Program-made: the position numbers and the translations under genes | Assembly: GCF_032393985.1 (NCBI RefSeq) | Contig: NZ_CP135918.1 | Coordinates: 2,666,001-2,730,000 of the forward strand | Source of the DNA: Fischerella sp. JS2 | Lineage (GTDB): Bacteria > Cyanobacteriota > Cyanobacteriia > Cyanobacteriales > Nostocaceae | Direction of reading: 5' to 3' | DNA length: 64,000 nt | Notes under the pieces: model-generated | Database searches by the model: none | What the model saw: only the letters and a program-made list of their open reading frames with translations | What the model was told of the DNA's origin: nothing | Part shown: piece by piece, positions 18,465 through 26,634 of the stretch | Layout of the letters: the number at the start of each line of letters is the position of its first letter | How positions within the stretch are numbered: position 1 is the first letter of the stretch

Positions 18465-19205
18465 CTACGACATCAAGACTTCATCTGCATTGGTATCTTC
18501 AATAATTGATTCAGCCGTTTGATTAATGGCATGAATAGTCTCTTCAGGTAAAAATTTAGCTTCCGGGCTATGGGGGCTTTTGAAAGTTAATTGTGCGTCA
18601 GATTGCTGACAAGCAACCATCGTTTTGATGTGTTCGCCTTCATCGTCTCGAATTGCTACATAGACATCATATAGATTTTCAATTTTTGGACGACGTTCGG
18701 CTATTGGATGAGAAGTTTGAAATTCATCAAACATATAAAGGTCACCATCGCGGTAGTAATTAATCGCTACTTGCGGTGCTGGCTGAGTTTTAAGTTCCGC
18801 CTCATGCTCTTTTAAAAATATGTCGTAAGTGTGGTATGCGTGTTCTTCTATTAGCTGTGTGAAGTAATAAGCACTAGAAGGAGAAATAATGTACACGAAT
18901 ATCAAAATCCAGTAGTAAATTACAACACCACTGTGAGCAATAAAGCGGTCAATCCAATATTTATTACCTCCTAGTGACTCAGCAATGAGTAGGTGATGCA
19001 ACTCATTCCAAGATTCAGCAAAGTGGACTTTCAGCCAGTCAGATTTTCGCCACCAGCCGAGACTTTCATAAAGGTGAAGGACTGACAAAAAAGCAAAGTA
19101 GGGAACTCTAGCTACTGTTTCCAGCACATAAAATCTTGCATATAAACGCTCGCGGTAAAAAGCGTTTAAAACAAATTCTAAAAAATCAACTAGTAATCGA
19201 ATCAT
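18465..19205 (-). CDS. Alternative oxidase (AOX/PTOX-type di-iron quinol oxidase)
   Basis: 246 residues. The four helix motifs that bind the di-iron centre are present: LET (Glu29), NELHHLL (Glu68 and His71), IEEHAYHTY, and RDDEGEHIKTM near residue 195. Two hydrophobic helices give a monotopic or membrane-bound protein. It oxidises quinol and reduces oxygen to water without pumping protons, and is insensitive to cyanide and sulfide. It heads a minus-strand run of five genes; the psb28-like gene lies upstream, separated by a perfect 13-bp hairpin. Confidence 0.93.
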   Translation of the reverse strand: MIRLLVDFLEFVLNAFYRERLYARFYVLETVARVPYFAFLSVLHLYESLGWWRKSDWLKVHFAESWNELHHLLIAESLGGNKYWIDRFIAHSGVVIYYWILIFVYIISPSSAYYFTQLIEEHAYHTYDIFLKEHEAELKTQPAPQVAINYYRDGDLYMFDEFQTSHPIAERRPKIENLYDVYVAIRDDEGEHIKTMVACQQSDAQLTFKSPHSPEAKFLPEETIHAINQTAESIIEDTNADEVLMS

Positions 19206-19258
19206 TTTCCTAAACTCCTTTGAGTTGTATCAATAAAAAGGTCAAAATTAGGCTTTAT

Positions 19259-19290
19259 CTTTGCGTAGATTAATATCAATCTACGCAAAG
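19259..19290. terminator. Perfect 13-bp hairpin between psb28-like and aox genes
   Basis: CTTTGCGTAGATT (19259-19271) and AATCTACGCAAAG (19278-19290) are exact reverse complements with a 6-nt loop. It lies 27 nt past the psb28-like stop and 53 nt before the aox start on the same strand. No long U-run follows, so it could be a terminator, an attenuator or an operator for aox. Confidence 0.55.
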
Positions 19291-19316
19291 TAATGCACAT
19301 AATCCAGAGATTGATT

Positions 19317-19736
19317 TTAGTTGGAAGTTTCCGTGTAAGCCATTCCTTGAGAAGTAGCATAATATCTGAGAAAACGCATCACACGGTTCCAATTATCTTC
19401 TGCAACATGGAAACTAATCGCCACTTCACTGGTGCGAAAGCCATCTACAACATGACTCACCGCTACATCTTCTGGATAAACAGTAATTTCACCTTCTGAG
19501 TCAACTAAGTGCATAGCATCTATAGAATGGACAAATTCTCCCCAGCCTTCCATTGTATGAATGGGAGTAGAAGCTGAGTTTTCTGCAAAGACAAATGTCA
19601 CTATCTTTTGGTTATTGAGCCGCTTGTCACGTTTCAAACTAATACGGCTGACCTCTTCTGGAATTCCTGGAGTGAAAAATACAACTGGTAAGTTTGCATT
19701 ATTAGAAGAGACATTCGAGACTGTTGAAGTAGACAT
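19317..19736 (-). CDS. Psb28-family photosystem II assembly protein
   Basis: 139 residues from ATG at 19736 (GAGGTG site; longer frame to 19781 unlikely). The Psb28 signature is clear: FTPGIPEEVSRISLKRDK at the start, MHLVDSEGEITVYPEDV in the middle, and WNRVMRFLRYYATSQGMAYTE at the end, as in Psb28 proteins that bind PSII assembly intermediates near CP47. The divergence and longer N-terminus suggest the Psb28-2 type rather than the housekeeping copy. Its association with aox is unusual and may reflect a stress form. Confidence 0.8.
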   Translation of the reverse strand: MSTSTVSNVSSNNANLPVVFFTPGIPEEVSRISLKRDKRLNNQKIVTFVFAENSASTPIHTMEGWGEFVHSIDAMHLVDSEGEITVYPEDVAVSHVVDGFRTSEVAISFHVAEDNWNRVMRFLRYYATSQGMAYTETSN

Positions 19737-19805
19737 AATTAACACCTCTGTGTGTTTTTGAATCAAGTTTTTTTCTTTCACAATTTCAGCTTATGTGAAT
19801 CAATC

Positions 19806-20055
19806 AATAGAAGCAAACGTTCTCTTCTATAAAAATAATAGTTTTAATCTATTAATTTTCTAGTCTTAGCTGAAACTGTTGCATACTCGAACGTTGAGGA
19901 GAATCATAAATGCAATTGAAGTTGACATAGGAATCACACATATTTGCAATAACTGTAGTTTAGTTACCTTCACCTTCCAGCTTTGAGTAACTTTCATGTC
20001 AAGCGTTAATAGTTTAAAACTATCATTTGTATAGTTAAGAACGTTTGCTTCTATT
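19806..20055. promoter_or_regulatory. Two copies of an 18-bp site in opposite orientation in a divergent promoter region
   Basis: AATAGAAGCAAACGTTCT at 19806-19823 is the exact reverse complement of AGAACGTTTGCTTCTATT at 20038-20055. One lies 70 nt upstream of the psb28-like start, the other 46 nt upstream of the YeiH-type gene, each reading away from its gene the same way. The outer AGAA/TTCT forms a small dyad. This looks like one regulator serving both promoters. No gene is visible in 19,737-20,100. Confidence 0.65.
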
Positions 20056-20100
20056 ATTATAACCGCTTAAAGTTATACCAACCCTAAATACGAGGTTGAT

Positions 20101-21108
20101 ATGAAACAAGATATTAGAAGAAATAAGAGATTGCAGATACCGCAACTTAGTTCAGAACAAAAGCTGCTGTATCGAAAAATTGTGTTTCTCTTAGCGGCTG
20201 GATTTTGTCTGACTCCTTGGGCTTCACCACCAATAGCGCTGATGTTGGGGATTCTTCTAGCACTGACTCACGAGAACCCATTTCATCGGATTAGCCGCCC
20301 AGCCGCTAAATATTTACTAGAAGCATCCGTAATTATGCTGGGCTTTGGGATGAATTTAGCAGTTGTGTTAAAGGCAGGTGCAAGCGGTGCTTTGTTTGCT
20401 GTTGGTAGCATCAGTGCAACCTTCATTCTTGGCTATTTTCTAGGGAAATGGTTGAAGATTCCCATTAAAGCCTCTGCCTTAATTTCAGCTGGAACAGCTA
20501 TTTGTGGCGGAAGTGCGATCGCCGCAGTCAGTTCAGTAATTAACGCTGCCGAAAGTGAGATTTCCGTAGCAATGGGAACAGTTTTTGTCCTCAACGCCGT
20601 TGCTTTATTCGTATTTCCACCTCTGGGACACGTACTGCACTTGACCCAAGCGCAATTTGGAACCTGGTCAGGTATAGCAATCCATGACATTTCCAGTGTG
20701 GTTGGTGCAGCATCACATTATGGTCAGAGTGCGTTGTACACAGCCACAGCAGTCAAACTTTCCCGCGCCCTATGGATTGTACCTATTTCAGCAGCAGCAA
20801 GTTATATATTTCAACGTCAACAGTCAAAATCGGGTGATGTGATTCATAAACCTCAAGTTCCCTGGTTTATTGGCTTGTTTATCCTTGCTTCTGTTGTACG
20901 GACTTTTATCCCAGAAGTTGCTTCTTGGTCGCCAGTGGTAACACACGTTTCGGAAGCGGGTTTGACGTTAACGCTGTTTTTAATTGGTGCAGGGCTATCT
21001 CAGAGGATGTTGAAAGCAGTTGGTTGGAAACCGATGCTTCAGGGAGTGCTGCTGTGGATATTTATTAGTGCTACTTCGCTTGGTGTCATTCTATTAGTCG
21101 TGCATTAG
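20101..21108 (+). CDS. YeiH-type putative sulfate/sulfite exporter
   Basis: 335 residues, about ten hydrophobic helices, with the family hallmarks VIMLGFGMN and GTAICGGSAIAAV in the middle. Members (UPF0324, Cons_hypoth698) are inner-membrane proteins often found beside LysR regulators and sulfur genes and are thought to export sulfate or sulfite. It converges with a TauE gene of the persulfide operon, so two anion exporters stand back to back. Transport function is inferred. Confidence 0.85.
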   Translation: MKQDIRRNKRLQIPQLSSEQKLLYRKIVFLLAAGFCLTPWASPPIALMLGILLALTHENPFHRISRPAAKYLLEASVIMLGFGMNLAVVLKAGASGALFAVGSISATFILGYFLGKWLKIPIKASALISAGTAICGGSAIAAVSSVINAAESEISVAMGTVFVLNAVALFVFPPLGHVLHLTQAQFGTWSGIAIHDISSVVGAASHYGQSALYTATAVKLSRALWIVPISAAASYIFQRQQSKSGDVIHKPQVPWFIGLFILASVVRTFIPEVASWSPVVTHVSEAGLTLTLFLIGAGLSQRMLKAVGWKPMLQGVLLWIFISATSLGVILLVVH

Positions 21109-21162
21109 TAAGAAATATGCCTCATTACTATTTTCTTTATAACCGAAATGCAATCTTAACTT

Positions 21163-22011
21163 TCAATAATGTTGCTCTTGCCGTATAGGATGTTGTTGGG
21201 GAAAGTAAGATGAATAAAATTTGTTGCGGTTTTGGAATAAAACAAAAGTTGCTACAGCTATCAGAAAATATCCAAAACCTCGCTGTAACTGTCTGGGTTT
21301 AACAAATCGAGAAAAGTAAGCACCACCGATTATTCCCAAACTAGCAGCAATTGTAAACGAAATCATCAAATTCCAATTGAGTGGTATGTGTCCGAGATAA
21401 CCTATAAATCCTGCACCAGAATTAAGGATTATTATCACTAACGAAGTACCAATTGCTTCGCGCATAGGTGTATTTCCTAACAAAACTAAAGCCGGAACAA
21501 TCGCAAATCCCCCACCGACTCCAACTAATCCAGTTAACAAACCTACGCCTAATCCTTCAGTAATCATCCATAACCAACAGTATTTACAAATTGGCTTGGG
21601 ATATAAACTGATGTCCAATTCTCCTGGAGAATTTTTTTTAACTGGTTGAGAACCTTTTTTAATCATGAATATTGCTGCCACGAACACCACTACAGCAAAT
21701 AAAATCATCTGAAATGAACCAGTTATCAAGGGAAGTGTGGCAATTTTAGCTCCTAAAAACGCTCCTAACATTGTGGCAGCACCAAATATAAAAGCAGTTC
21801 TAAAATTCACATTTCCCTGTTTCCAATGGGGAATAGCACCAATAATGCTTACAAATCCCACGATAAATAAAGTCATAGCAATGGCAGGTTTTGGTGCTAC
21901 ACCCATTACATAAACTAAGACTGGAACTGCTAATACTGAACCTCCTCCACCAATCAATCCCAAACTAATACCAATAAAAACAGCTAGGAGAATTCCAAAT
22001 AAAAAGGTCAT
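21163..22011 (-). CDS. TauE/SafE-family sulfite exporter
   Basis: 282 residues with about eight membrane helices in two halves, each with the TauE glycine-rich start (GLIGGGGSVLAVPVLVY and GLVGVGGGFAIVPALVL). TauE/SafE proteins move sulfite, sulfoacetate or similar anions out of the cell. It is the third gene of the minus-strand operon with the DUF442 and persulfide dioxygenase genes (41-base gap), so sulfite made by persulfide oxidation is the likely cargo. Confidence 0.9.
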   Translation of the reverse strand: MTFLFGILLAVFIGISLGLIGGGGSVLAVPVLVYVMGVAPKPAIAMTLFIVGFVSIIGAIPHWKQGNVNFRTAFIFGAATMLGAFLGAKIATLPLITGSFQMILFAVVVFVAAIFMIKKGSQPVKKNSPGELDISLYPKPICKYCWLWMITEGLGVGLLTGLVGVGGGFAIVPALVLLGNTPMREAIGTSLVIIILNSGAGFIGYLGHIPLNWNLMISFTIAASLGIIGGAYFSRFVKPRQLQRGFGYFLIAVATFVLFQNRNKFYSSYFPQQHPIRQEQHY

Positions 22012-22052
22012 TGATTCTAATCAGTTAATAATTCCGTTCAATCAGCATAAAA

Positions 22053-22769
22053 TCATCCTTTGTTCTCAGACAATACAGATGTATTGACATTACCACAGCG
22101 TTCATTTGCAGGAACTGCTTCCATAATTTTTTGTGGCGTTGGGAGAATCAAATGATCCATGAGTTCAATAAATTGTTGACGATTTTTCCCCGTAAATCTA
22201 GGATTCCAGCGTTTTTCTTCGCCAATGGTAGATACTGTTTGTCCACGATAGTCATGCCCAGGATATACCAAAGTTTCATCTGATAAAGTAAATAGTTTTT
22301 GTGTCACTGAGTCAAACAAAGTTCCCGCATCACCACTTTGAAAGTCGGTTCGTCCACAGCCACGAATAAACAAGGCATCTCCAGTTAAAACTCGATCTTG
22401 ATTAACTAAATACGCCATGTGGCTATCTGTATGACCTGGTGTGGCGATCGCCTGAATTGTTATGCTTGCCAATTGTAAGATTTCTCCATCTCTAATGTAC
22501 CGATCTGCACAACTGGCTTGAGCTTTATCGGGAACAATCCCTAAACAATCGGTCATTTCCCGCAATTTGGCTGTACCTGTAATATGATCTGCATGGATGT
22601 GGGTTTCTAAGCAGTAACGCAGAGATAACCCTAATTCTGTCAGTAGTTTTAAATCACGTTCGACTTGCTCCAGTACCGGATCGACCAAAATAGCTGTTTG
22701 AGTTTGTTGATCTGCAAGTAAATAAGTGTAAGTGCTGCTTTCTCTGTCAAATAACTGTCTGAATAACAT
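22053..22769 (-). CDS. Persulfide dioxygenase-like metallo-beta-lactamase (ETHE1 type)
   Basis: 238 residues. The metal motif is THIHADHITG, followed by TPGHTDSHMAYL and YPGHDY. The FIRGCGRTDFQSGDAGTLF stretch is typical of ETHE1/Blh enzymes rather than glyoxalase II. ETHE1 enzymes use iron and oxygen to oxidise glutathione persulfide to sulfite. It lies between the DUF442 gene (30 bases upstream) and tauE, the arrangement seen in BigR-type sulfide detoxification operons. Confidence 0.92.
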   Translation of the reverse strand: MLFRQLFDRESSTYTYLLADQQTQTAILVDPVLEQVERDLKLLTELGLSLRYCLETHIHADHITGTAKLREMTDCLGIVPDKAQASCADRYIRDGEILQLASITIQAIATPGHTDSHMAYLVNQDRVLTGDALFIRGCGRTDFQSGDAGTLFDSVTQKLFTLSDETLVYPGHDYRGQTVSTIGEEKRWNPRFTGKNRQQFIELMDHLILPTPQKIMEAVPANERCGNVNTSVLSENKG

Positions 22770-22799
22770 AGTGTTTCCTCTTGCAACAATGCCAAAACC

Positions 22800-23249
22800 T
22801 CAATTTGTTTGTAAGTGAGTTGAAACATAATGTTCAAGGAACTGTTTCATCTGCGGATTAGCATTACAGTCGAAGCCAGCCGCAGCAGCTTTCTCAAATA
22901 CTTGCTCTGGTGTCATTCCTTGTCGCGTCGCTACGTTCATAAATGCCATTAAACCCGCACGCATAGCACTGGCACAATGAATTAAGGCGGGTTTGGGTAG
23001 CTGATCAATTTGCTCAAGTACCTCTGTAGTCAGTTCATCGCTAATCTCGTTTGGCTTAACAGGAATGTTAATGTAGTGCAGTCCCAAGGCTTGTGCTTGT
23101 TGCTGTTCATCGCTGAGAAAACCTTGTTCATCAGGCGATCGCAGATTGAGTACAGACTTGTAACCTTCACTAACCGCCTGCTGTAACTGCTCCAGTGTTA
23201 CCTGTCCTGCTACTGTTAATTCATTGTTAATCTTTTTGACGTTTTCCAT
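22800..23249 (-). CDS. DUF442 / beta-lactamase hydrolase-like protein phosphatase-fold protein
   Basis: 149 residues. The opening VAGQVTLEQLQQAVSEGYKS and LNLRSPDEQGF, and the P-loop HCASAMRAG (HCX5R), identify the dual-specificity-phosphatase-like DUF442 family. These are fused or adjacent to ETHE1-type enzymes and may act as persulfide or thiol transfer proteins. First gene of the operon, divergent from the ArsR regulator with 86 bp between starts. Confidence 0.88.
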   Translation of the reverse strand: MENVKKINNELTVAGQVTLEQLQQAVSEGYKSVLNLRSPDEQGFLSDEQQQAQALGLHYINIPVKPNEISDELTTEVLEQIDQLPKPALIHCASAMRAGLMAFMNVATRQGMTPEQVFEKAAAAGFDCNANPQMKQFLEHYVSTHLQTN

Positions 23250-23278
23250 TGCTGTCTTAGCTCTTAACTGTATTTATT

Positions 23279-23310
23279 ATATCACCATATAGTAATATAA
23301 TAGTGTATAT
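23279..23310. promoter_or_regulatory. Candidate operator between DUF442 and ArsR genes
   Basis: ATATCAC (23279-23285) and GTGTATAT (23303-23310) make an imperfect AT-rich dyad centred in the 86-bp divergent gap. ArsR/BigR repressors bind such dyads over both promoters. It is a candidate by position only. Confidence 0.35.
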
Positions 23311-23335
23311 ATAAAGATTTAATATTTAAGTCTGT

Positions 23336-23680
23336 ATGTTAGGATCTTCCCCTCAAGCTCTTGCTCCTGTTGCTGAATACTTTAAAGTCTTGTCAGAAGT
23401 AAGTCGGCTGCAAGTTTTGTGTTGTCTCAAGTCAGGAGCGAAAAACGTGACAGAAATCATCCAAGAAACCGGACTGGGACAAGCAAATGTTTCCAAACAT
23501 TTGAAAGTATTGATGCAAGCGGGTATAGTCACTCGTCAACCACAAGGAATCAGTGTTTTTTACCAAATTACTGACCCGATAATTTTTGAGCTATGTGAGT
23601 TAGTGTGCGATCGCCTTGCTATGCGGCTGCAAGAACAAACACAACAGTTAGAACAACTACAAGCACTACGCCAACCGTAA
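23336..23680 (+). CDS. ArsR-family regulator, BigR/SqrR-like
   Basis: 114 residues. Winged helix with LSEVSRLQVLCCLKSGAKN, then GLGQANVSKHLKVLMQAGIV and a wing QPQGISVFYQIT. Cysteines at 29/30 and 87/91 occupy the helix positions where BigR and SqrR carry the disulfide/tetrasulfide-forming pair, while the ELCVCD-type metal site of ArsR/SmtB is absent. It therefore probably senses persulfide and represses the divergent DUF442-dioxygenase-TauE operon and itself. Divergent position supports this. Confidence 0.85.
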   Translation: MLGSSPQALAPVAEYFKVLSEVSRLQVLCCLKSGAKNVTEIIQETGLGQANVSKHLKVLMQAGIVTRQPQGISVFYQITDPIIFELCELVCDRLAMRLQEQTQQLEQLQALRQP

Positions 23681-23717
23681 AAATTGCTCCAAAGTTAGGT
23701 TTCTCGAAGTCGATAGA

Positions 23718-23756
23718 ATTTCATTCCAATTTCATCGTCAAGTGTGATGATGATAA
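23718..23756 (+). promoter_or_regulatory. ATTTCAT direct-repeat box 6, before MFS transporter
   Basis: ATTTCAT at 23718-23724 and 23729-23735, 15 nt, then TGATAA at 23751-23756. The predicted leader to the MFS gene is about 45 to 75 nt depending on its start. Confidence 0.7.
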
Positions 23757-23804
23757 ATGCAATTAATTGTGATTTAACAATTACAGCTTTCTCTTAGCAC
23801 CGAA

Positions 23805-25034
23805 TTGCCAGTCATCAACTCAAAGGTAACAGCAGTGACAACAAAAACTTTTCAAACCATCCCCCGTAATGTTTGGGTTTTGGGATTTGTCAGCTTGTTA
23901 ACTGATATTAGTTCCGAGATGATCCATTCGGTGTTGCCGTTATTTTTAGTTTCGGCATTAGGAGCAAATTTACTAACAGTTGGGTGGATTGAGGGAATTG
24001 CAGAATCAACTGCTTCTGTACTGAAAGTTTTTTCAGGAGCCTTAAGTGATTATTTAGGACAGCGTAAGAAATTGGCTGTTGTTGGTTATGGATTATCTAC
24101 CTTAGTTAAACCCCTGTTCGCATTGGCAACTAGTCCTGCTTGGGTATTGATGGCTCGTTTTGGCGATCGCGTTGGTAAGGGAATTCGTGTAGCTCCCCGC
24201 GATGCAATAGTAGCAGATGTTACCGATAGCGTTAATCGTGGAGCTGCCTACGGTTTGCGGCAATCTTTAGACACCATCGGCGCATTCACTGGGCCATTAC
24301 TTGCATTCATGTTGATGTCTTTTTCAGGACAGAACTTTCGTCTAGTTTTCTGGTTAGCAGTGCTTCCCGGTATTTTAGCGGTAGTTCTTTTAGCAACTGG
24401 TGTGCGCGAACCTGGCAATAGAAATCATCAAAGACAGAATAATCCTCTACATTGGTCTGCTTTGCAAAGTTTGGGTAAAAGCTACTGGGTGCTAGTTGCG
24501 GTTGCATTACTATTTAATCTCGGTAACTCTAGCGATGCTTTTTTATTGCTGCAAGCGCAGCAAGCTGGAGTATCCGCCTCACTAGTACCACTCGCCCTAG
24601 TTGTAATGAATATAGCTTACTCTCTCAGTGCCTATCCAGTAGGATTGCTATCTGACCACATTGGTAGATTGGGGCTGCTAGTGGGTGGATTTTGTGTGTA
24701 TGCGTTGGCATATTTAGGTTTTGCATTTGTTGATACTCCTTGGCAGGTGTGGGGACTATTTGGGCTGTATGGGCTGCATCAGGGCATGAGTCAGGGCATA
24801 TTGTTAGCACTGGTAGCAGATAGAGTTCCGTCCCATCTACGGGGTACTGCTTTTGGGTTAATTAATTTGGCTACTGGTGTAGCGCTCTTACCAGCTAGCC
24901 TATTAGGAGGTGTTTTGTGGCAAACAATCAGTCCAAAAGCAACTTTCATTGCTGGAAGTATGTTCGCTTTGAGTGCGATCGCATTACTGCTGGTATTTGA
25001 AGGCGGAAGACGGAAATCAGTAAATAGATATTAA
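23805..25034 (+). CDS. MFS transporter
   Basis: 409 residues, twelve helices. The first helix region reads VLGFVSLLTDISSEMIHSVL and the second SGALSDYLGQRKKLAVVGYG; RFGDRVGKGIRVAPRDAIVAD is the loop typical of a group of MFS proteins near heavy-metal genes. The start is a TTG at 23805 or a GTG at 23835; no strong ribosome site decides. An ATTTCAT box upstream places it with the metal-efflux genes. Substrate unknown. Confidence 0.85.
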   Translation: MPVINSKVTAVTTKTFQTIPRNVWVLGFVSLLTDISSEMIHSVLPLFLVSALGANLLTVGWIEGIAESTASVLKVFSGALSDYLGQRKKLAVVGYGLSTLVKPLFALATSPAWVLMARFGDRVGKGIRVAPRDAIVADVTDSVNRGAAYGLRQSLDTIGAFTGPLLAFMLMSFSGQNFRLVFWLAVLPGILAVVLLATGVREPGNRNHQRQNNPLHWSALQSLGKSYWVLVAVALLFNLGNSSDAFLLLQAQQAGVSASLVPLALVVMNIAYSLSAYPVGLLSDHIGRLGLLVGGFCVYALAYLGFAFVDTPWQVWGLFGLYGLHQGMSQGILLALVADRVPSHLRGTAFGLINLATGVALLPASLLGGVLWQTISPKATFIAGSMFALSAIALLLVFEGGRRKSVNRY

Positions 25035-25054
25035 AAAACTTCATTGTTAACTAT

Positions 25055-25073
25055 ATCTTTCCAAGTTCTTGAC
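25055..25073 (+). promoter_or_regulatory. TCTTTCC/TTCTT direct-repeat site 1
   Basis: ATCTTTCCAAGTTCTTGAC, with TCTT at 25056-25059 and 25067-25070 (period 11). It lies 69 nt before the COG4705 start, heading the operon that encodes a response regulator and kinase; suggests autoregulation. Confidence 0.65.
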
Positions 25074-25141
25074 TTTTTCTCTCTACGATGAGCCTGCGAG
25101 TTCAGATAAAGAATGGTATCCAGCAGCAAGTAGGAGCAATA

Positions 25142-25885
25142 ATGAACAAAGTTGCAAAAGTCACAATCTTCTTTTGGATTATGAAGATCATTGCTACGAC
25201 GCTGGGCGAAACGGCAGGTGACTTCATCTCAATGTCTCTTGATCTGGGGTATTACGTAGCCTTTGCCGTAACTTTTGCCATTCTGGCTATTCTCCTGTTC
25301 TTTCAAATTCAATCCGACAGATACCGTCCAGCCCTTTACTGGGTGGCGATCATTGCCACAACCACAGCTGGAACCGAAGTGTCAGATCTGATGGATCGAT
25401 CGCTTGGGCTAGGCTACGCAATGGGATCGCTGATCCTGGTAGCCTGTCTGTTGAGCGTTCTTGCCATCTGGTACTACCGGGATCGAGATTTAAGCGTTTA
25501 TCCAATCACCAGGAAAGACGCAGAGACCACTTATTGGCTGGCTGTCGTGTTTTCCAATAGTTTGGGAACGGCCTTTGGTGATTTTCTTACAAGCAACTTG
25601 GGACTGAGCTATATCCAAGGCGCATTCGTGACAGCCAGTGTCATTGGTATTGTCATTGCCCTTCACTATTTAACAAAGTTGAGCGATATTCTCTTATTCT
25701 GGCTCGCGTTCATCTTCACTCGACCCTTTGGAGCCACCTTCGGAGATTTTCTTACCAAACCAATCAAAGATGGAGGTTTATCACTGCCAAGGGACTATGC
25801 TTCAGCGATCGCTTTTATCCTGCTGGCAGTTGTCCTATTCTTTTCTGTGCGAAACGAGAGAAAAGTGCGTTACCCAATTGAGTGA
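25142..25885 (+). CDS. COG4705-type membrane protein
   Basis: 247 residues from ATG at 25142 with AGGAG 7 nt upstream; an earlier ATG at 25088 lies inside the promoter motif and has no site. Eight hydrophobic helices arranged as four related pairs, each with an ETAGDF, TEVSDLMD, TAFGDFLT or ATFGDFLT motif that starts a helix. The family is common in bacteria next to metal or stress two-component genes; transport is suspected but unproven. The response regulator begins 59 bases on. Confidence 0.85.
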   Translation: MNKVAKVTIFFWIMKIIATTLGETAGDFISMSLDLGYYVAFAVTFAILAILLFFQIQSDRYRPALYWVAIIATTTAGTEVSDLMDRSLGLGYAMGSLILVACLLSVLAIWYYRDRDLSVYPITRKDAETTYWLAVVFSNSLGTAFGDFLTSNLGLSYIQGAFVTASVIGIVIALHYLTKLSDILLFWLAFIFTRPFGATFGDFLTKPIKDGGLSLPRDYASAIAFILLAVVLFFSVRNERKVRYPIE

Positions 25886-25944
25886 TCCGTTTAAGCAGAT
25901 AGATAACTATTTTTTGTTAAATACAAAATAAATAGTATAGAAAT

Positions 25945-26619
25945 ATGAGAATCTTAATAGTTGAAGATGATGATCGCATCGCTAAACCCTTAGCCGAAGA
26001 TTTAAAACATCAGCATCATGCTGTTGATATTGTTTGTGATGGAATTGAAGGTTGGGAATACGCCCAAGCAGGTAATTATGATTTAATTTTATTAGATTTA
26101 ATGTTGCCGCGCCTAGATGGAATCACTCTCTGTAAACGGCTACGTGCTTCTAATTGTAACACTTTTATTCTGATGTTGACAGCACGAGATACAACGCCAG
26201 ATAAAATAATTGGACTTGATGCTGGTGCCGATGATTATTTAGTTAAACCATTTGAACTAGAAGAATTAGCCGCACGAATTCGAGCTTTATCTCGGAGGAG
26301 TCCAGAAACTCGCCAATTAATTTTAATTCATGGTGAGCTACAACTAGACCCTAGTAATTGTCATGTAACCTACGCAGGTAAGCCTCTATCATTAACATCC
26401 AAAGAATACATGATATTGGAATGTTTTTTGAAAAATCCTACTCAAGTTTTAACTCGCTCGGCAATTTTAGATAAATTGTGGGAGTTTGATAAATTATCCG
26501 GAGAGGAAACCGTTAAAACTCACATTACAAATTTAAGAAAGAAACTTAGAGCAGTAGGAAGTTCAGAAGATTTTATCGAAACTGTCTACGGTGTTGGTTA
26601 TCGTCTGTGTCCCGAGTAA
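25945..26619 (+). CDS. OmpR-family response regulator, CopR/NrsR-like
   Basis: 224 residues. Receiver domain with EDDD at 7-10, phospho-acceptor Asp51 (LLLDLMLP) and Lys in VKPF; C-terminal winged helix with TVKTHITNLRKKL and VYGVGYRLCPE. Overall sequence is of the type that regulates metal efflux. It sits 15 bases before its kinase, in an operon headed by site 1 of the TCTTTCC repeat, and is the most natural candidate for the protein that binds that repeat. Metal specificity is not shown. Confidence 0.92.
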   Translation: MRILIVEDDDRIAKPLAEDLKHQHHAVDIVCDGIEGWEYAQAGNYDLILLDLMLPRLDGITLCKRLRASNCNTFILMLTARDTTPDKIIGLDAGADDYLVKPFELEELAARIRALSRRSPETRQLILIHGELQLDPSNCHVTYAGKPLSLTSKEYMILECFLKNPTQVLTRSAILDKLWEFDKLSGEETVKTHITNLRKKLRAVGSSEDFIETVYGVGYRLCPE

Positions 26620-26634
26620 GGACAAATTCAGCTT

